Origin: Eubacteriales bacterium
GTDB lineage: Bacteria; Bacillota; Clostridia; Christensenellales; Aristaeellaceae
NCBI GenBank assembly: GCA_028705775.1
Contig: JAQWCW010000026.1
Coordinates: forward strand, 1-39,092
Direction: 5' to 3'
DNA: 39,092 nucleotides
Below are positions 15,385 through 22,691 of this stretch, piece after piece. Under the pieces are notes generated by a model. It made no database searches. It was not told the origin of the DNA and saw only the letters and a program-made list of their open reading frames with translations. Position 1 is the stretch's first letter. Every line of letters begins with the position of its first letter. A program made the translations under genes and the position numbers.

Positions 15385-16329
15385 ATGAAGAAGTTTCTAT
15401 CCGTACTGCTGACGCTAGTTCTGCTTCTCGGCGTCTTCGCAATGCCGTCTTCTGCGGCTATTGCCGACGAAGAGAGCGTTGACTATGCCGTTGTGGACAA
15501 CGGCAATCCCAAAACGAAACTCAATCTTCGTTCGAGGGCTTCGACAAGCGGAAAATCCTACGGACTTTATTACAACGGAACGCCCGTAATAATTCTGGAG
15601 GAAATGACCAAGTGGTCCAAGGTAATGGTAGGCAACCGCGTTGGCTACATGATGAACAAGTATCTCGCATTCGGCTCAGACGCTGAAAACGTCGAGTCCG
15701 CAATGCCCGAAGTGCTCGTCAACAACACCGCGTCCGCCAACTGGACGGTAATCCGCGCGACTCCCTCTACAAGCGGAAAGATAATCGACCGCTTCCAGAA
15801 CGCCACCAACGTTACCGTAATGGGCACGAGCGGCTCATGGTATCACGTGGATGTAGACGGCGTAACCGGTTACATGATGAAGAAGTATCTTTCCCCCATC
15901 GCGGGCGTTAAGTACGCGCTCGTCAACAATCCCTATCGCACGCAGTATCTCAACCTCCGCAGCGACGCGGATGCAGATTCCGAATCCATCGCGAGATTCT
16001 ACAACGGAACCCGTGTCCGTCTGCTCTCCGATGTATCCGAGGGCTGGGTTGAGGTTTCGGTAGGCGCCCTTACCGGATATATGGACGCTCAGTATCTGTA
16101 CTTCACCAACTCCACCTCCGCCATCCGCAACGGTTGGCTGTCCAAGAGAGTTACCACCAGTACCCCCGGCTCGCGCCTCAATTTCCGCTCTGAGCCTTCA
16201 GAGGACGGAACCGTACTCGCGCGCTATACCAGAGGAACGCGTATGTACGTCATGGGCATGGTCGGAGACTGGTATTATGTAAAGTGCGGAAGCCGCTTCG
16301 GTTATGTTGCGAGAGATTTCCTCAAGTAA
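15385..16329 (+). CDS. Secreted protein with four bacterial SH3 domains
   Basis: A 314-aa exported protein. The signal peptide is MKK plus a Leu/Val-rich core (5-20), with a cleavage site near SSA (about 22-24). The mature part is four bacterial SH3 (SH3_3/SH3b-like) repeats of about 65-75 residues (about 29-93, 105-170, 175-240, 250-313). Each has the N-x-R-S-x-x-S/D-x-x-G core and most close with a G-Y-M-x-x-Y-L type end. SH3b domains commonly bind peptidoglycan peptides, so a wall-binding role is likely. No catalytic domain (NlpC/P60, amidase) is attached, which is unusual but not rare. AGGAGG lies eight bases before the ATG, and a strong terminator follows. Confidence 0.9.
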   Translation: MKKFLSVLLTLVLLLGVFAMPSSAAIADEESVDYAVVDNGNPKTKLNLRSRASTSGKSYGLYYNGTPVIILEEMTKWSKVMVGNRVGYMMNKYLAFGSDAENVESAMPEVLVNNTASANWTVIRATPSTSGKIIDRFQNATNVTVMGTSGSWYHVDVDGVTGYMMKKYLSPIAGVKYALVNNPYRTQYLNLRSDADADSESIARFYNGTRVRLLSDVSEGWVEVSVGALTGYMDAQYLYFTNSTSAIRNGWLSKRVTTSTPGSRLNFRSEPSEDGTVLARYTRGTRMYVMGMVGDWYYVKCGSRFGYVARDFLK

Positions 16330-16355
16330 CATCCCAAAGCCGCGCAAATAAGCAC

Positions 16356-16393
16356 AAAAGAGCTGCTGCAGACAATTCTGCGGCAGCTCTTTT
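16356..16393 (+). terminator. Rho-independent terminator after SH3 gene
   Basis: AAAAGAGCTGC (16356-16366) and GCAGCTCTTTT (16383-16393) form a perfect 11-base stem with an inner GCAG/CTGC extension. It starts 27 bases after the stop codon and ends in TTTT. Confidence 0.85.
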
Positions 16394-16490
16394 ATACCCT
16401 GATACGGGGCTTGAGCGTTGAGAAGGAGAAACAATTCGGTAACAAGCGGCGCAAGCATTCGCAAGAGAGGCGGCGCGGGATAGCCGCGAC

Positions 16491-16752
16491 AGAAGGATTG
16501 TCGGCGTGATTATCACGAGAATTGTTATTGAATAATAAACATATATTCTAATATATCAAAGGTTTCCGACAATCCCTCAGGCACTTCGTGCCAGCTTGCT
16601 CAAAAATCGTCTATCGCTAGGCGGCAAGCGCAGACGGGGCAGGAGTTTACTCGCAGGGTAAATGACTGCCTCGGATGACGCGAAGCCAACACCGCGAGAG
16701 ACGGTTTTTCAGCAAGCAGTACAGCTCCCTTTACACAAGGGAGCCTCCTTTA
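16491..16752. repeat. Dispersed repeat A, copy 1, interrupted by repeat B
   Basis: The left end GGATTGTCGG (16495-16504) is an inverted match of CCGACAATCC (16566-16575), with AT-rich sequence between. A GGCAC-TTC-GTGCC hairpin (16580-16592) follows, and after an interruption the AGCTCCCTT-TACAC-AAGGGAGCC hairpin (about 16723-16745). In copy 2 (24337-24467) these two hairpins are directly adjacent; here about 130 bases of repeat B lie between them. Short elements of this kind are dispersed in many Clostridia genomes. Confidence 0.85.
16591..16720. repeat. MITE-like repeat B, copy 1
   Basis: About 130 bases with terminal inverted repeats: CTTGCTCAAAAATCGTCT (16595-16612) against AGACGGTTTTTCAGCAAG (16699-16716), two mismatches. 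The middle has a hairpin, GGCAGGAGTTTAC paired with GTAAATGACTGCC. CAGC is present on both sides and may be a target duplication. No ORF is inside, so any movement would need a transposase in trans. Confidence 0.8.
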
Positions 16753-16764
16753 CTACTACTACCG

Positions 16765-18075
16765 TCAGTCTGAAACGTCGAACGCTTCAAGGACGCTTTT
16801 CGGCTTGGCAGGGCGCGCGTCGCCGTGCTTGACGAAGGAAATCATCACAAACGCGATTGCCGCCATCAACGCGGCATAGGGCAGGAGCGAGGAATAGCCG
16901 ATATACTGGAGCAGGAAGCCGCTCAGAATCGGAGTGACAATCTGCGCGGACATCGAGAAGGTATAATAGTAGCCCGTGAATTTACCGACATCGCCGCTTC
17001 CACTTATTTCAACGACCATCGGATAGGTGTTTACGTTGATAATCGCCCACGCAAGCCCGATAACCGCGAATATGATATAGACGACGAAGGTGAACTCGCC
17101 GATAAACGAGGCGGCAAGGAAAGAAAGCGAAAGCAGCGCCGCGCCGATTCTGACCATGTTTTTGCGCCCGAGCTTTGCAGAGAAAAGCCCTACGGGGATA
17201 TAACTGACGACCGCGCCGACAACGGCGACCATCATGCATTGCGATGCGGTTTTTATATCATAGCCCCAGCGCACGCTGAAAAACTTGGTGAGCGCGCTTG
17301 AAACGGCGTTATAGCCCATATAGCAGAAGAAAACGGTGAGCAGGATAAGCACAAGGCTTTTTGCAACCTCCGGCTTTAAGGACGCAAAGCCGCTCTTGCC
17401 GGACGCATTGACGATTTGCTCGCTTTCCCCCGTCTGCCTGTCGTACTCATCGTTAACTATCTGATTTTCATCGGTAAGCTTTTTCTCCCGAACGCAAATG
17501 ACAAGCACGGCAACCGCAATTACCATCAAAACGGAGACAGCCGCGAAGAGCAGCGTGTAGTCCTCCTCGCCGGCGGCGTTTTTCGTAACCAGAACGGTTG
17601 TAACCGCAAGCGTGAATACGCCGCCAATAGCGCCCATGAGATTGATTATCGCGTTCGCCTTGGAGCGCAGAGGCTTCGGCGTTACATCCGGCATAAGCGC
17701 GACGGCAGGCGAGCGGTAAACGCCCATAGCCACAAGCAGGAGCGCAAGCGCCGCGATGAAAAGCGCAAAGCTGCGGATTTTAAGCGAGACGGGCAAAAGA
17801 TTCATGAGTATAACGGAAAGCGCCGTTCCCGTAATGATAAACGGCGTTCTTTTACCGAGCCTTGAGCGGCATCTGTCGGACAGCGTGCCGAAAAACGGAA
17901 GGAGGAAAACGGCAAAAACGTTATCCATAGCCATGATAACGCCCGCGATTCCGTCCGGAATTCCGAAGTTGTTTTTCAGCACGAGCGGCACAACGCCGTC
18001 ATAGAGCTGCCAGAAGGCGCAAATCGACATGAACGCAAACCCGACAAGCGCGGTTCGCCTGATATTAAGCTTCAT
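16765..18075 (-). CDS. MFS transporter (sugar/GPH-like)
   Basis: A 436-aa major facilitator permease with about 12 hydrophobic segments and a central cytoplasmic loop (about 205-230) rich in Asp/Glu. The loop between helices 2 and 3 reads G-T-L-S-D-R-C-R-S-R-L-G-K-R, a good MFS/GPH motif with the two Arg-rich clusters. The overall style resembles the SLC45 or glycoside-pentoside-hexuronide group that carries sugars with protons or sodium. Substrate cannot be assigned. GGAAG precedes the ATG at 18075. It is last in a minus-strand run tdk-thioesterase-MFS, 27 bases after the thioesterase stop. The repeat A hairpin at 16723-16745 lies just past its stop codon. Confidence 0.85.
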   Translation of the reverse strand: MKLNIRRTALVGFAFMSICAFWQLYDGVVPLVLKNNFGIPDGIAGVIMAMDNVFAVFLLPFFGTLSDRCRSRLGKRTPFIITGTALSVILMNLLPVSLKIRSFALFIAALALLLVAMGVYRSPAVALMPDVTPKPLRSKANAIINLMGAIGGVFTLAVTTVLVTKNAAGEEDYTLLFAAVSVLMVIAVAVLVICVREKKLTDENQIVNDEYDRQTGESEQIVNASGKSGFASLKPEVAKSLVLILLTVFFCYMGYNAVSSALTKFFSVRWGYDIKTASQCMMVAVVGAVVSYIPVGLFSAKLGRKNMVRIGAALLSLSFLAASFIGEFTFVVYIIFAVIGLAWAIINVNTYPMVVEISGSGDVGKFTGYYYTFSMSAQIVTPILSGFLLQYIGYSSLLPYAALMAAIAFVMISFVKHGDARPAKPKSVLEAFDVSD

Positions 18076-18102
18076 TATTTCATCTTCCTTTGTGCAAAAT
18101 AT

Positions 18103-18567
18103 TTACCTTTGCTTAATGCTTCTCAGCTCTCTGCGCTTAACGGCGGCGTCCCACTCCGCCTGCTGCTCGGGGCTTTCGATTTTAAGGCGCGGCACTTCGG
18201 CGGGGCGCTCGTCCTCACCCAGCGCGACCATGATTATATGCGCCTTGTTGATAAGCTCCCTGCTGCCGTTGAGGTTTTCGACAAAGGTTTGAACGCATAC
18301 CTCCATCGAGCTTCTGCCGACCCATGTAATATGCCCCAGAAGGACTATGGTATCGTTGGCATAGGCGGGGCGGCAGAATTCAAGGGAATCAATAACCGCC
18401 GTGGTTACATTCATTCCCGAATGCCTGCGCGCGACAACGCCTGCCACAATATCAATCCATTCAAGCAGCCTTCCGCCGAAAAGCCGCTGATAACCGTTCA
18501 AATCCTTCTGCCCTATCATCTGCACCTGCGAGGTTCGCGACTCCGCGACGGTTTTGATTTTATCCAT
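18103..18567 (-). CDS. Acyl-CoA thioesterase (hotdog fold, YciA-like)
   Basis: A 154-aa single-hotdog acyl-CoA thioesterase. It hydrolyses acyl-CoA to free acid and CoA and usually assembles into hexamers. The G-G-R-L-L-E-W-I-D-I-V-A-G segment (about 30-42) carries the conserved catalytic Asp on the hotdog helix. The strand pattern A-x-I-D-S-L-E-F and V-x-L-x-G-x-I-x-W-V-G-R-S-S-M-E-V matches the family. I start at M-D-K-I-K (18567); the frame extends upstream to 18630, but those residues overlap the end of tdk and do not look like the family. It begins one base after the tdk stop, so it is likely co-transcribed. The C-terminal tail is basic and not conserved. Confidence 0.88.
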   Translation of the reverse strand: MDKIKTVAESRTSQVQMIGQKDLNGYQRLFGGRLLEWIDIVAGVVARRHSGMNVTTAVIDSLEFCRPAYANDTIVLLGHITWVGRSSMEVCVQTFVENLNGSRELINKAHIIMVALGEDERPAEVPRLKIESPEQQAEWDAAVKRRELRSIKQR

Positions 18568-18568
18568 T

Positions 18569-19135
18569 CTATTTCTGCCCTTTCTCCGAAAGCTGTCCGG
18601 AGCGCCAATGCTTCCTGCAAAGCGCCACATAGCTTTCGTTGCCGCCGAGCACTATCTGCTCGCCGGTTTTGACAACCCTTCCGCCGACAACGCGGGCGTT
18701 GCAGATTGCCTTTTTGCCGCACCAGCAGACGGTTTTGACTTCCTCAATCGTATCCGCCCACGCGAGCAGCCATTTTGAGCCTTCAAACAGCTCGCCGCGG
18801 AAATCCGCGCGCAGACCATAGCATATCACGGGAATGCCCATATCGTCCACAATCGAAACAAGCTTCCTGACCTGCGCCTTTGTAAGGAACTGCGCCTCGT
18901 CGACAATCACGCAGTTGTACCCGCCAAGGTCAATATCGTCAAGCTCCTCGACATATTTGCATGGCGCGGAAAGCCCGCAGCGCGAGCCGATAACCCTTTC
19001 GCCGTCACGGTTATCCAGCATCGGCTTGAGAATCAGGGCGCGCTGACCGCGCTCCTCATAGTTATACTGCACCATAACCGCGTTCGCGGTTTTGGACGAG
19101 CCCATTGCGCCGTACCTGAAATATAGCTTTGCCAT
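18569..19135 (-). CDS. tdk: Thymidine kinase (type II)
   Basis: A 188-aa cytoplasmic thymidine kinase that salvages thymidine to dTMP. The N-terminus is MAKLYFRYGAMGSSKT; the P-loop G-A-M-G-S-S-K-T (9-16) has Ser where most members have the second Gly. The DEAQF motif is at 79-83 and includes the catalytic Glu. Zinc-site residues C137 and C139 (C-W-C-G-K-K-A) and C173/H176 (C-R-K-H) match the E. coli-like pattern. I choose ATG at 19135 because AGAGGTG lies seven bases upstream and the family N-terminus begins there, although the frame is open to 19291. It has its own promoter and is first in an operon with a thioesterase and an MFS gene. Confidence 0.93.
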   Translation of the reverse strand: MAKLYFRYGAMGSSKTANAVMVQYNYEERGQRALILKPMLDNRDGERVIGSRCGLSAPCKYVEELDDIDLGGYNCVIVDEAQFLTKAQVRKLVSIVDDMGIPVICYGLRADFRGELFEGSKWLLAWADTIEEVKTVCWCGKKAICNARVVGGRVVKTGEQIVLGGNESYVALCRKHWRSGQLSEKGQK

Positions 19136-19170
19136 AAACGCACCTCTTAAACGAATCCAAATACAAGCTG

Positions 19171-19199
19171 ATTCTAACATAGCATTTCCATATCGGCAA
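19171..19199 (-). promoter_or_regulatory. Promoter of tdk operon
   Basis: On the minus strand TTGCCG (19199-19194) and TAGAAT (19176-19171) are 17 bases apart, about 36 bases upstream of the tdk start. It is divergent from the DUF512 promoter. Confidence 0.65.
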
Positions 19200-19273
19200 T
19201 GCCGTAAAAGGTAAAAACAAAGGACAGCGCCTTTCGCAAGCGCAAATAACAGGCGATTTATGCCGCATTTCAT

Positions 19274-19302
19274 TTGACTTTTTATTGCCATTATCGGATA
19301 AT
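19274..19302 (+). promoter_or_regulatory. Promoter of DUF512-der-plsY-xylB run
   Basis: TTGACT (19274-19279) and GATAAT (19297-19302) are 17 bases apart, and AT-rich sequence continues downstream. The leader would be about 53 bases before a TTG start. Confidence 0.65.
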
Positions 19303-19361
19303 ATATAAGGAATCATTTGCGCATTTCAAGCGCATAGCCAAAAAGGGCGGAGGAATCTGAA

Positions 19362-20663
19362 TTGGAGCATACGATAACCGGCGTTGAGAAGGACTCTATC
19401 GCTTATGAGCTTGGAATTAAAGCGGGCGACAGGCTTATCTCGATTAACGGCGAGGAAATCATAGACGAAATTGATTATCAGGCGCTTGAGAGCGAGGAAA
19501 AGCTCGAAATAGGAACAAAGCGCGGGCAGAAGGAGCGCCATTACAGCCTTGAAAAGGACGCGGAGGAGCCGCTCGGAATGTATTTTGAAGGCAGCATGGC
19601 TTGCAATCCGCGCGCCTGCAAGAACAAATGCGCGTTCTGCTTCATCGACCAGATGCCTCCCGGAATGCGCGAAAGCCTCTATGTGAAGGACGACGACTGG
19701 CGGCTTTCGCTGATGATGGGGAATTTTATAACGCTGACGAACGTAGACGACAGGGAAATGGAGAGAATTATAAAGCGGAAGGCAAGCCCGCTCTACATTT
19801 CCGTCCACACCACCGACATGGCTCTCCGGAAGCGCATGATGAAAAATCCCGATTCTGAAAAGCTGCTCGAGCGCCTTACGCAGCTGAAAGAGGCGGGAAT
19901 CGCCTTCCACGCGCAGCTCGTGCTTTGCCCCGAAATAAACGACGGGGAAAACCTGAAAAAGACGATGAACGACCTTCTCTCCTTCAGACCCGCGTTTCAG
20001 ACGGCGGCAATGGTTCCCGTAGGGCTTACCAAATACCGCGAGGGCTTGACTCCGCTTCGCGTATTCACAAAAGCGGAGGCTGAGGCGGTTATTGACGCCG
20101 CCGAGGAAATGCGGAAAAAATGCCTTTCGGAGGATGGAGAGCGGCGCTTTTTCCCAAGCGACGAGTTCTACTGCATAGCGGGGCGCGATTTTCCGCAGGA
20201 CGAGGAATACGAAAAATACGCGCAGATTGAAAACGGCGTAGGGCTTATGCGGCTTTTCATCGACAGCGTAAAGAACGCGCGCGCGGAGCTGGGCGAGGGC
20301 GGAGAAGATACGCGCCGGCGCATTCTTATTCCGACGGGCAAGAGCGCCGCGCCGATACTGCAAAAGCTTGCGGACGAATACTCCGCAAAGAACATCACGG
20401 TCAAAACGCTGCCAATCGAGAACACCTTTTTCGGGCATGAAATAACGGTTACGGGGCTTATAACGGGGCGCGATTTGATTGAGCAGACGAAAAACGAGAG
20501 CTGCGACGAGATGGCATACTGCGATGTGATGCTCCGCTCGCAGGGCGACATTTTCCTTGACGGGCTTTCGCCCGCCGACGTTTCGGCGGCGCTCCCCTTC
20601 CCCGCGCGCCCGATTGCGGGCGACGGCGAAACCTTCTATCGGCTGATTAACGGGCTATTATAA
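19362..20663 (+). CDS. DUF512 PDZ/radical-SAM-like iron-sulfur protein
   Basis: A 433-aa protein of the DUF512 family, found across Clostridia and Cyanobacteria, with no firmly established function. The N-terminal PDZ-like domain (about 1-45) contains the G-I-K-A-G-D-R-L-I-S-I-N-G carboxylate-binding pattern. A Cys motif C86-x3-C90-x2-C93 (R-A-C-K-N-K-C-A-F-C-F), typical of a radical-SAM 4Fe-4S cluster, is followed by a TIM-barrel-like region and the DUF512 domain (about 210-410). The start is TTG at 19362, with GGAGG eight bases before it. It lies 15 bases upstream of der, the usual clostridial arrangement, which hints at a ribosome or translation link. Confidence 0.9.
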   Translation: MEHTITGVEKDSIAYELGIKAGDRLISINGEEIIDEIDYQALESEEKLEIGTKRGQKERHYSLEKDAEEPLGMYFEGSMACNPRACKNKCAFCFIDQMPPGMRESLYVKDDDWRLSLMMGNFITLTNVDDREMERIIKRKASPLYISVHTTDMALRKRMMKNPDSEKLLERLTQLKEAGIAFHAQLVLCPEINDGENLKKTMNDLLSFRPAFQTAAMVPVGLTKYREGLTPLRVFTKAEAEAVIDAAEEMRKKCLSEDGERRFFPSDEFYCIAGRDFPQDEEYEKYAQIENGVGLMRLFIDSVKNARAELGEGGEDTRRRILIPTGKSAAPILQKLADEYSAKNITVKTLPIENTFFGHEITVTGLITGRDLIEQTKNESCDEMAYCDVMLRSQGDIFLDGLSPADVSAALPFPARPIAGDGETFYRLINGLL

Positions 20664-20678
20664 CAAGGCGGTGAAAAT

Positions 20679-22016
20679 ATGGCAAAGCCTCTGGTTGCTA
20701 TTGTCGGGAGACCGAACGTCGGCAAAAGCACATTTTTCAACAAAGCCTCGGGCAGGCGGATTTCCATTATAGAGGACACTCCCGGCGTTACCCGCGACAG
20801 GGTTTACGCGGACGTCGAATGGGCGGGAAAAGCCTTCACGCTTATCGACACGGGCGGAATCGACCCAAAGACCGACGACGTGCTTCTAAAGCAAATGCGC
20901 CGTCAGGCGGAAATTGCAATCGAAACCGCCGACGTAATCCTTTTCTTCTGCGACGGGCGCGAGGGGCAGACGGCGGACGACCTTGACGTAGCGAATATGC
21001 TCAGGCGCTCCAAAAAGCCCGTGCTGCTCGTTATCAACAAGATTGACGTAAGAGCGCAGAGCGACAACGTTTATGATTTTTACACATTGGGGCTCGGCGA
21101 CCCAATCGCCATTTCGAGCGTAAATATGCTTGGATTGGGCGATTTGCTTGACGAAATCGTTAAGCTGCTGCCGAAAAGCGACGACGGGGACGACGAAAAC
21201 GAGCAGGAGCCGATTCAGGTGGCGCTTGTGGGCAGACCGAACGTTGGCAAATCCAGCCTTACGAACAAGCTGCTCGGGCAGGAGCGCACAATGGTTTCGG
21301 ATATTCCCGGCACAACGCGCGACGCAATTGACACAATGCTTGTTTCCGCAAATGGAAAGCGCTATAATATCATCGACACGGCAGGAATACGCCGCAAGCG
21401 CGCGGTAGAGGATGAATCGCTTGAAAAATACAGCGTTCTTCGCTCGATTGCCGCGATAGGCCGCTGCGACGTTGCGCTTATTCTCGTTGACGCCGCCGAC
21501 GGCGTAACCGAGCAGGACACAAAGATAGCCGGAATGGTGCATGAAGAAGGCAAGGCTGCCGTAATCGTCGTCAATAAGTGGGACTCCATCGACAAGGACA
21601 CGGGGACAATGGAGAAAAAGCGCCGCGAGGTGCTTGAAGCGCTGAAATTCATGGATTACGCGCCCGTTGTTTTCATTTCCGCGCTGACGGGGCAAAGGGT
21701 TGACCAAGTGCTCAAATGCGTTGACGACTGCTACGAACAGAGCCGCAAGCACGTTTCAATGGGCGCGCTCAACGACGTGCTTCAGGACGCGCAGGCGCAG
21801 CTGCAGCCTCCCGTTATGGGCGGAAGGCGGCTTAAAATCTTCTATATGACGCAGGTTGCCGTAGCGCCGCCGACCTTCGTAATGTTCGTAAACGACGGAA
21901 CGCTGATGCATTTCGCATACCAGCGCTTCCTCGAAAACCAGATTCGCAAGGCGTTCGGCTTTGCCGGAACGCCGGTAAGATTCATAATACGCAACAAGGA
22001 TGAAAAGGACGAGTAA
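20679..22016 (+). CDS. der: Ribosome-assembly GTPase Der (EngA)
   Basis: A 445-aa protein with two tandem GTPase domains and a C-terminal KH-like domain, required for 50S ribosome maturation. Domain 1 has G1 GRPNVGKST (10-18), D-T-P-G-V-T-R-D-R (33-41), D-T-G-G (57-60) and N-K-I-D (120-123). Domain 2 has GRPNVGKSS (185-193), D-I-P-G-T-T-R-D, D-T-A-G and N-K-W-D. The linker is acidic (about 168-177). The KH-like part from about 350 contains the R-R-L-K-I-F-Y-M-T-Q-V signature. Length and motif order are canonical. It is tightly linked to the DUF512 gene upstream and plsY downstream. Confidence 0.98.
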   Translation: MAKPLVAIVGRPNVGKSTFFNKASGRRISIIEDTPGVTRDRVYADVEWAGKAFTLIDTGGIDPKTDDVLLKQMRRQAEIAIETADVILFFCDGREGQTADDLDVANMLRRSKKPVLLVINKIDVRAQSDNVYDFYTLGLGDPIAISSVNMLGLGDLLDEIVKLLPKSDDGDDENEQEPIQVALVGRPNVGKSSLTNKLLGQERTMVSDIPGTTRDAIDTMLVSANGKRYNIIDTAGIRRKRAVEDESLEKYSVLRSIAAIGRCDVALILVDAADGVTEQDTKIAGMVHEEGKAAVIVVNKWDSIDKDTGTMEKKRREVLEALKFMDYAPVVFISALTGQRVDQVLKCVDDCYEQSRKHVSMGALNDVLQDAQAQLQPPVMGGRRLKIFYMTQVAVAPPTFVMFVNDGTLMHFAYQRFLENQIRKAFGFAGTPVRFIIRNKDEKDE

Positions 22017-22057
22017 CACCTGAGGGATTTAGAAGAAAACACGGAGGAATAATTGCA

Positions 22058-22684
22058 ATGACAGTCGTATGGTCTGTAATCAAGTGGCTTCTCATAGTCG
22101 CCGTCGGCTATCTATTCGGCAATTTCTCAACGGGTATTCTGCTCTCCCGCGCGCAGAACGTGAACATCCGCGAAGAAGGCAGCAAGAGCAGCGGCGCAAC
22201 GAATATGCTGAGGGTTTTAGGCCCGCGCATGGGGCTGTTCACCTTTCTGGGCGACTGGCTCAAGGCGGCTGCCGCCGTATTCTTCGGGCTGTGGCTGCAC
22301 GGAACGGACGGGGCGATGATTGGCGGGCTTTGCGCCGTAATCGGGCATAACTGGCCCGTGCTGTTCGATTTGAAGGGCGGCAAGGGCGTTGCCTGCTCGT
22401 CCGCCGTAATGCTCTGCACATTTTTCTGGCCTGCGGGCGTAATTGCGCATCTGTGCTTTATCGTCTGCGTGCTTTTGACGGGCTATGTTTCACTTTCAAG
22501 CATGACGATGCTTTTCGTTTTCGCCCTGTTCGTCATGTTCTCCAATCTGTCCGCGCCGCTTCCGATTATATGGGTGCTGGTGCTTTTCGGGCTGTGCGTA
22601 TGGCAGCACCGCGCGAATATAAAGAGGCTTATTGCGGGCACGGAAAACAAAATTACATGGAACAGCTTCCATAAGAAAGGTTAA
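22058..22684 (+). CDS. plsY: Acyl-phosphate:glycerol-3-phosphate acyltransferase PlsY
   Basis: A 208-aa integral membrane enzyme that acylates glycerol-3-phosphate from acyl-phosphate, the first step of phospholipid synthesis in most Gram-positives. About five membrane helices. The three family motifs are visible: G-x-x-x-S-G-A-T-N-M-L-R (motif 1, about 42-51), G-H-N-W-P-V-L-F-D-L-K-G-G-K-G-V-A (motif 2, about 98-114) and a degenerate motif 3 near H-R-A-N-I-K-R-L (about 184-191). GGAGG lies ten bases before the ATG. It is 41 bases after der and eight bases before xylB. Length is typical. Confidence 0.94.
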   Translation: MTVVWSVIKWLLIVAVGYLFGNFSTGILLSRAQNVNIREEGSKSSGATNMLRVLGPRMGLFTFLGDWLKAAAAVFFGLWLHGTDGAMIGGLCAVIGHNWPVLFDLKGGKGVACSSAVMLCTFFWPAGVIAHLCFIVCVLLTGYVSLSSMTMLFVFALFVMFSNLSAPLPIIWVLVLFGLCVWQHRANIKRLIAGTENKITWNSFHKKG

Positions 22685-22691
22685 GGTGCGT

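Noticed and set aside
19326-20438. 370-codon open frame on the minus strand
   Set aside because: Antisense to the DUF512 gene, which has a good start, Cys motif and clostridial context.
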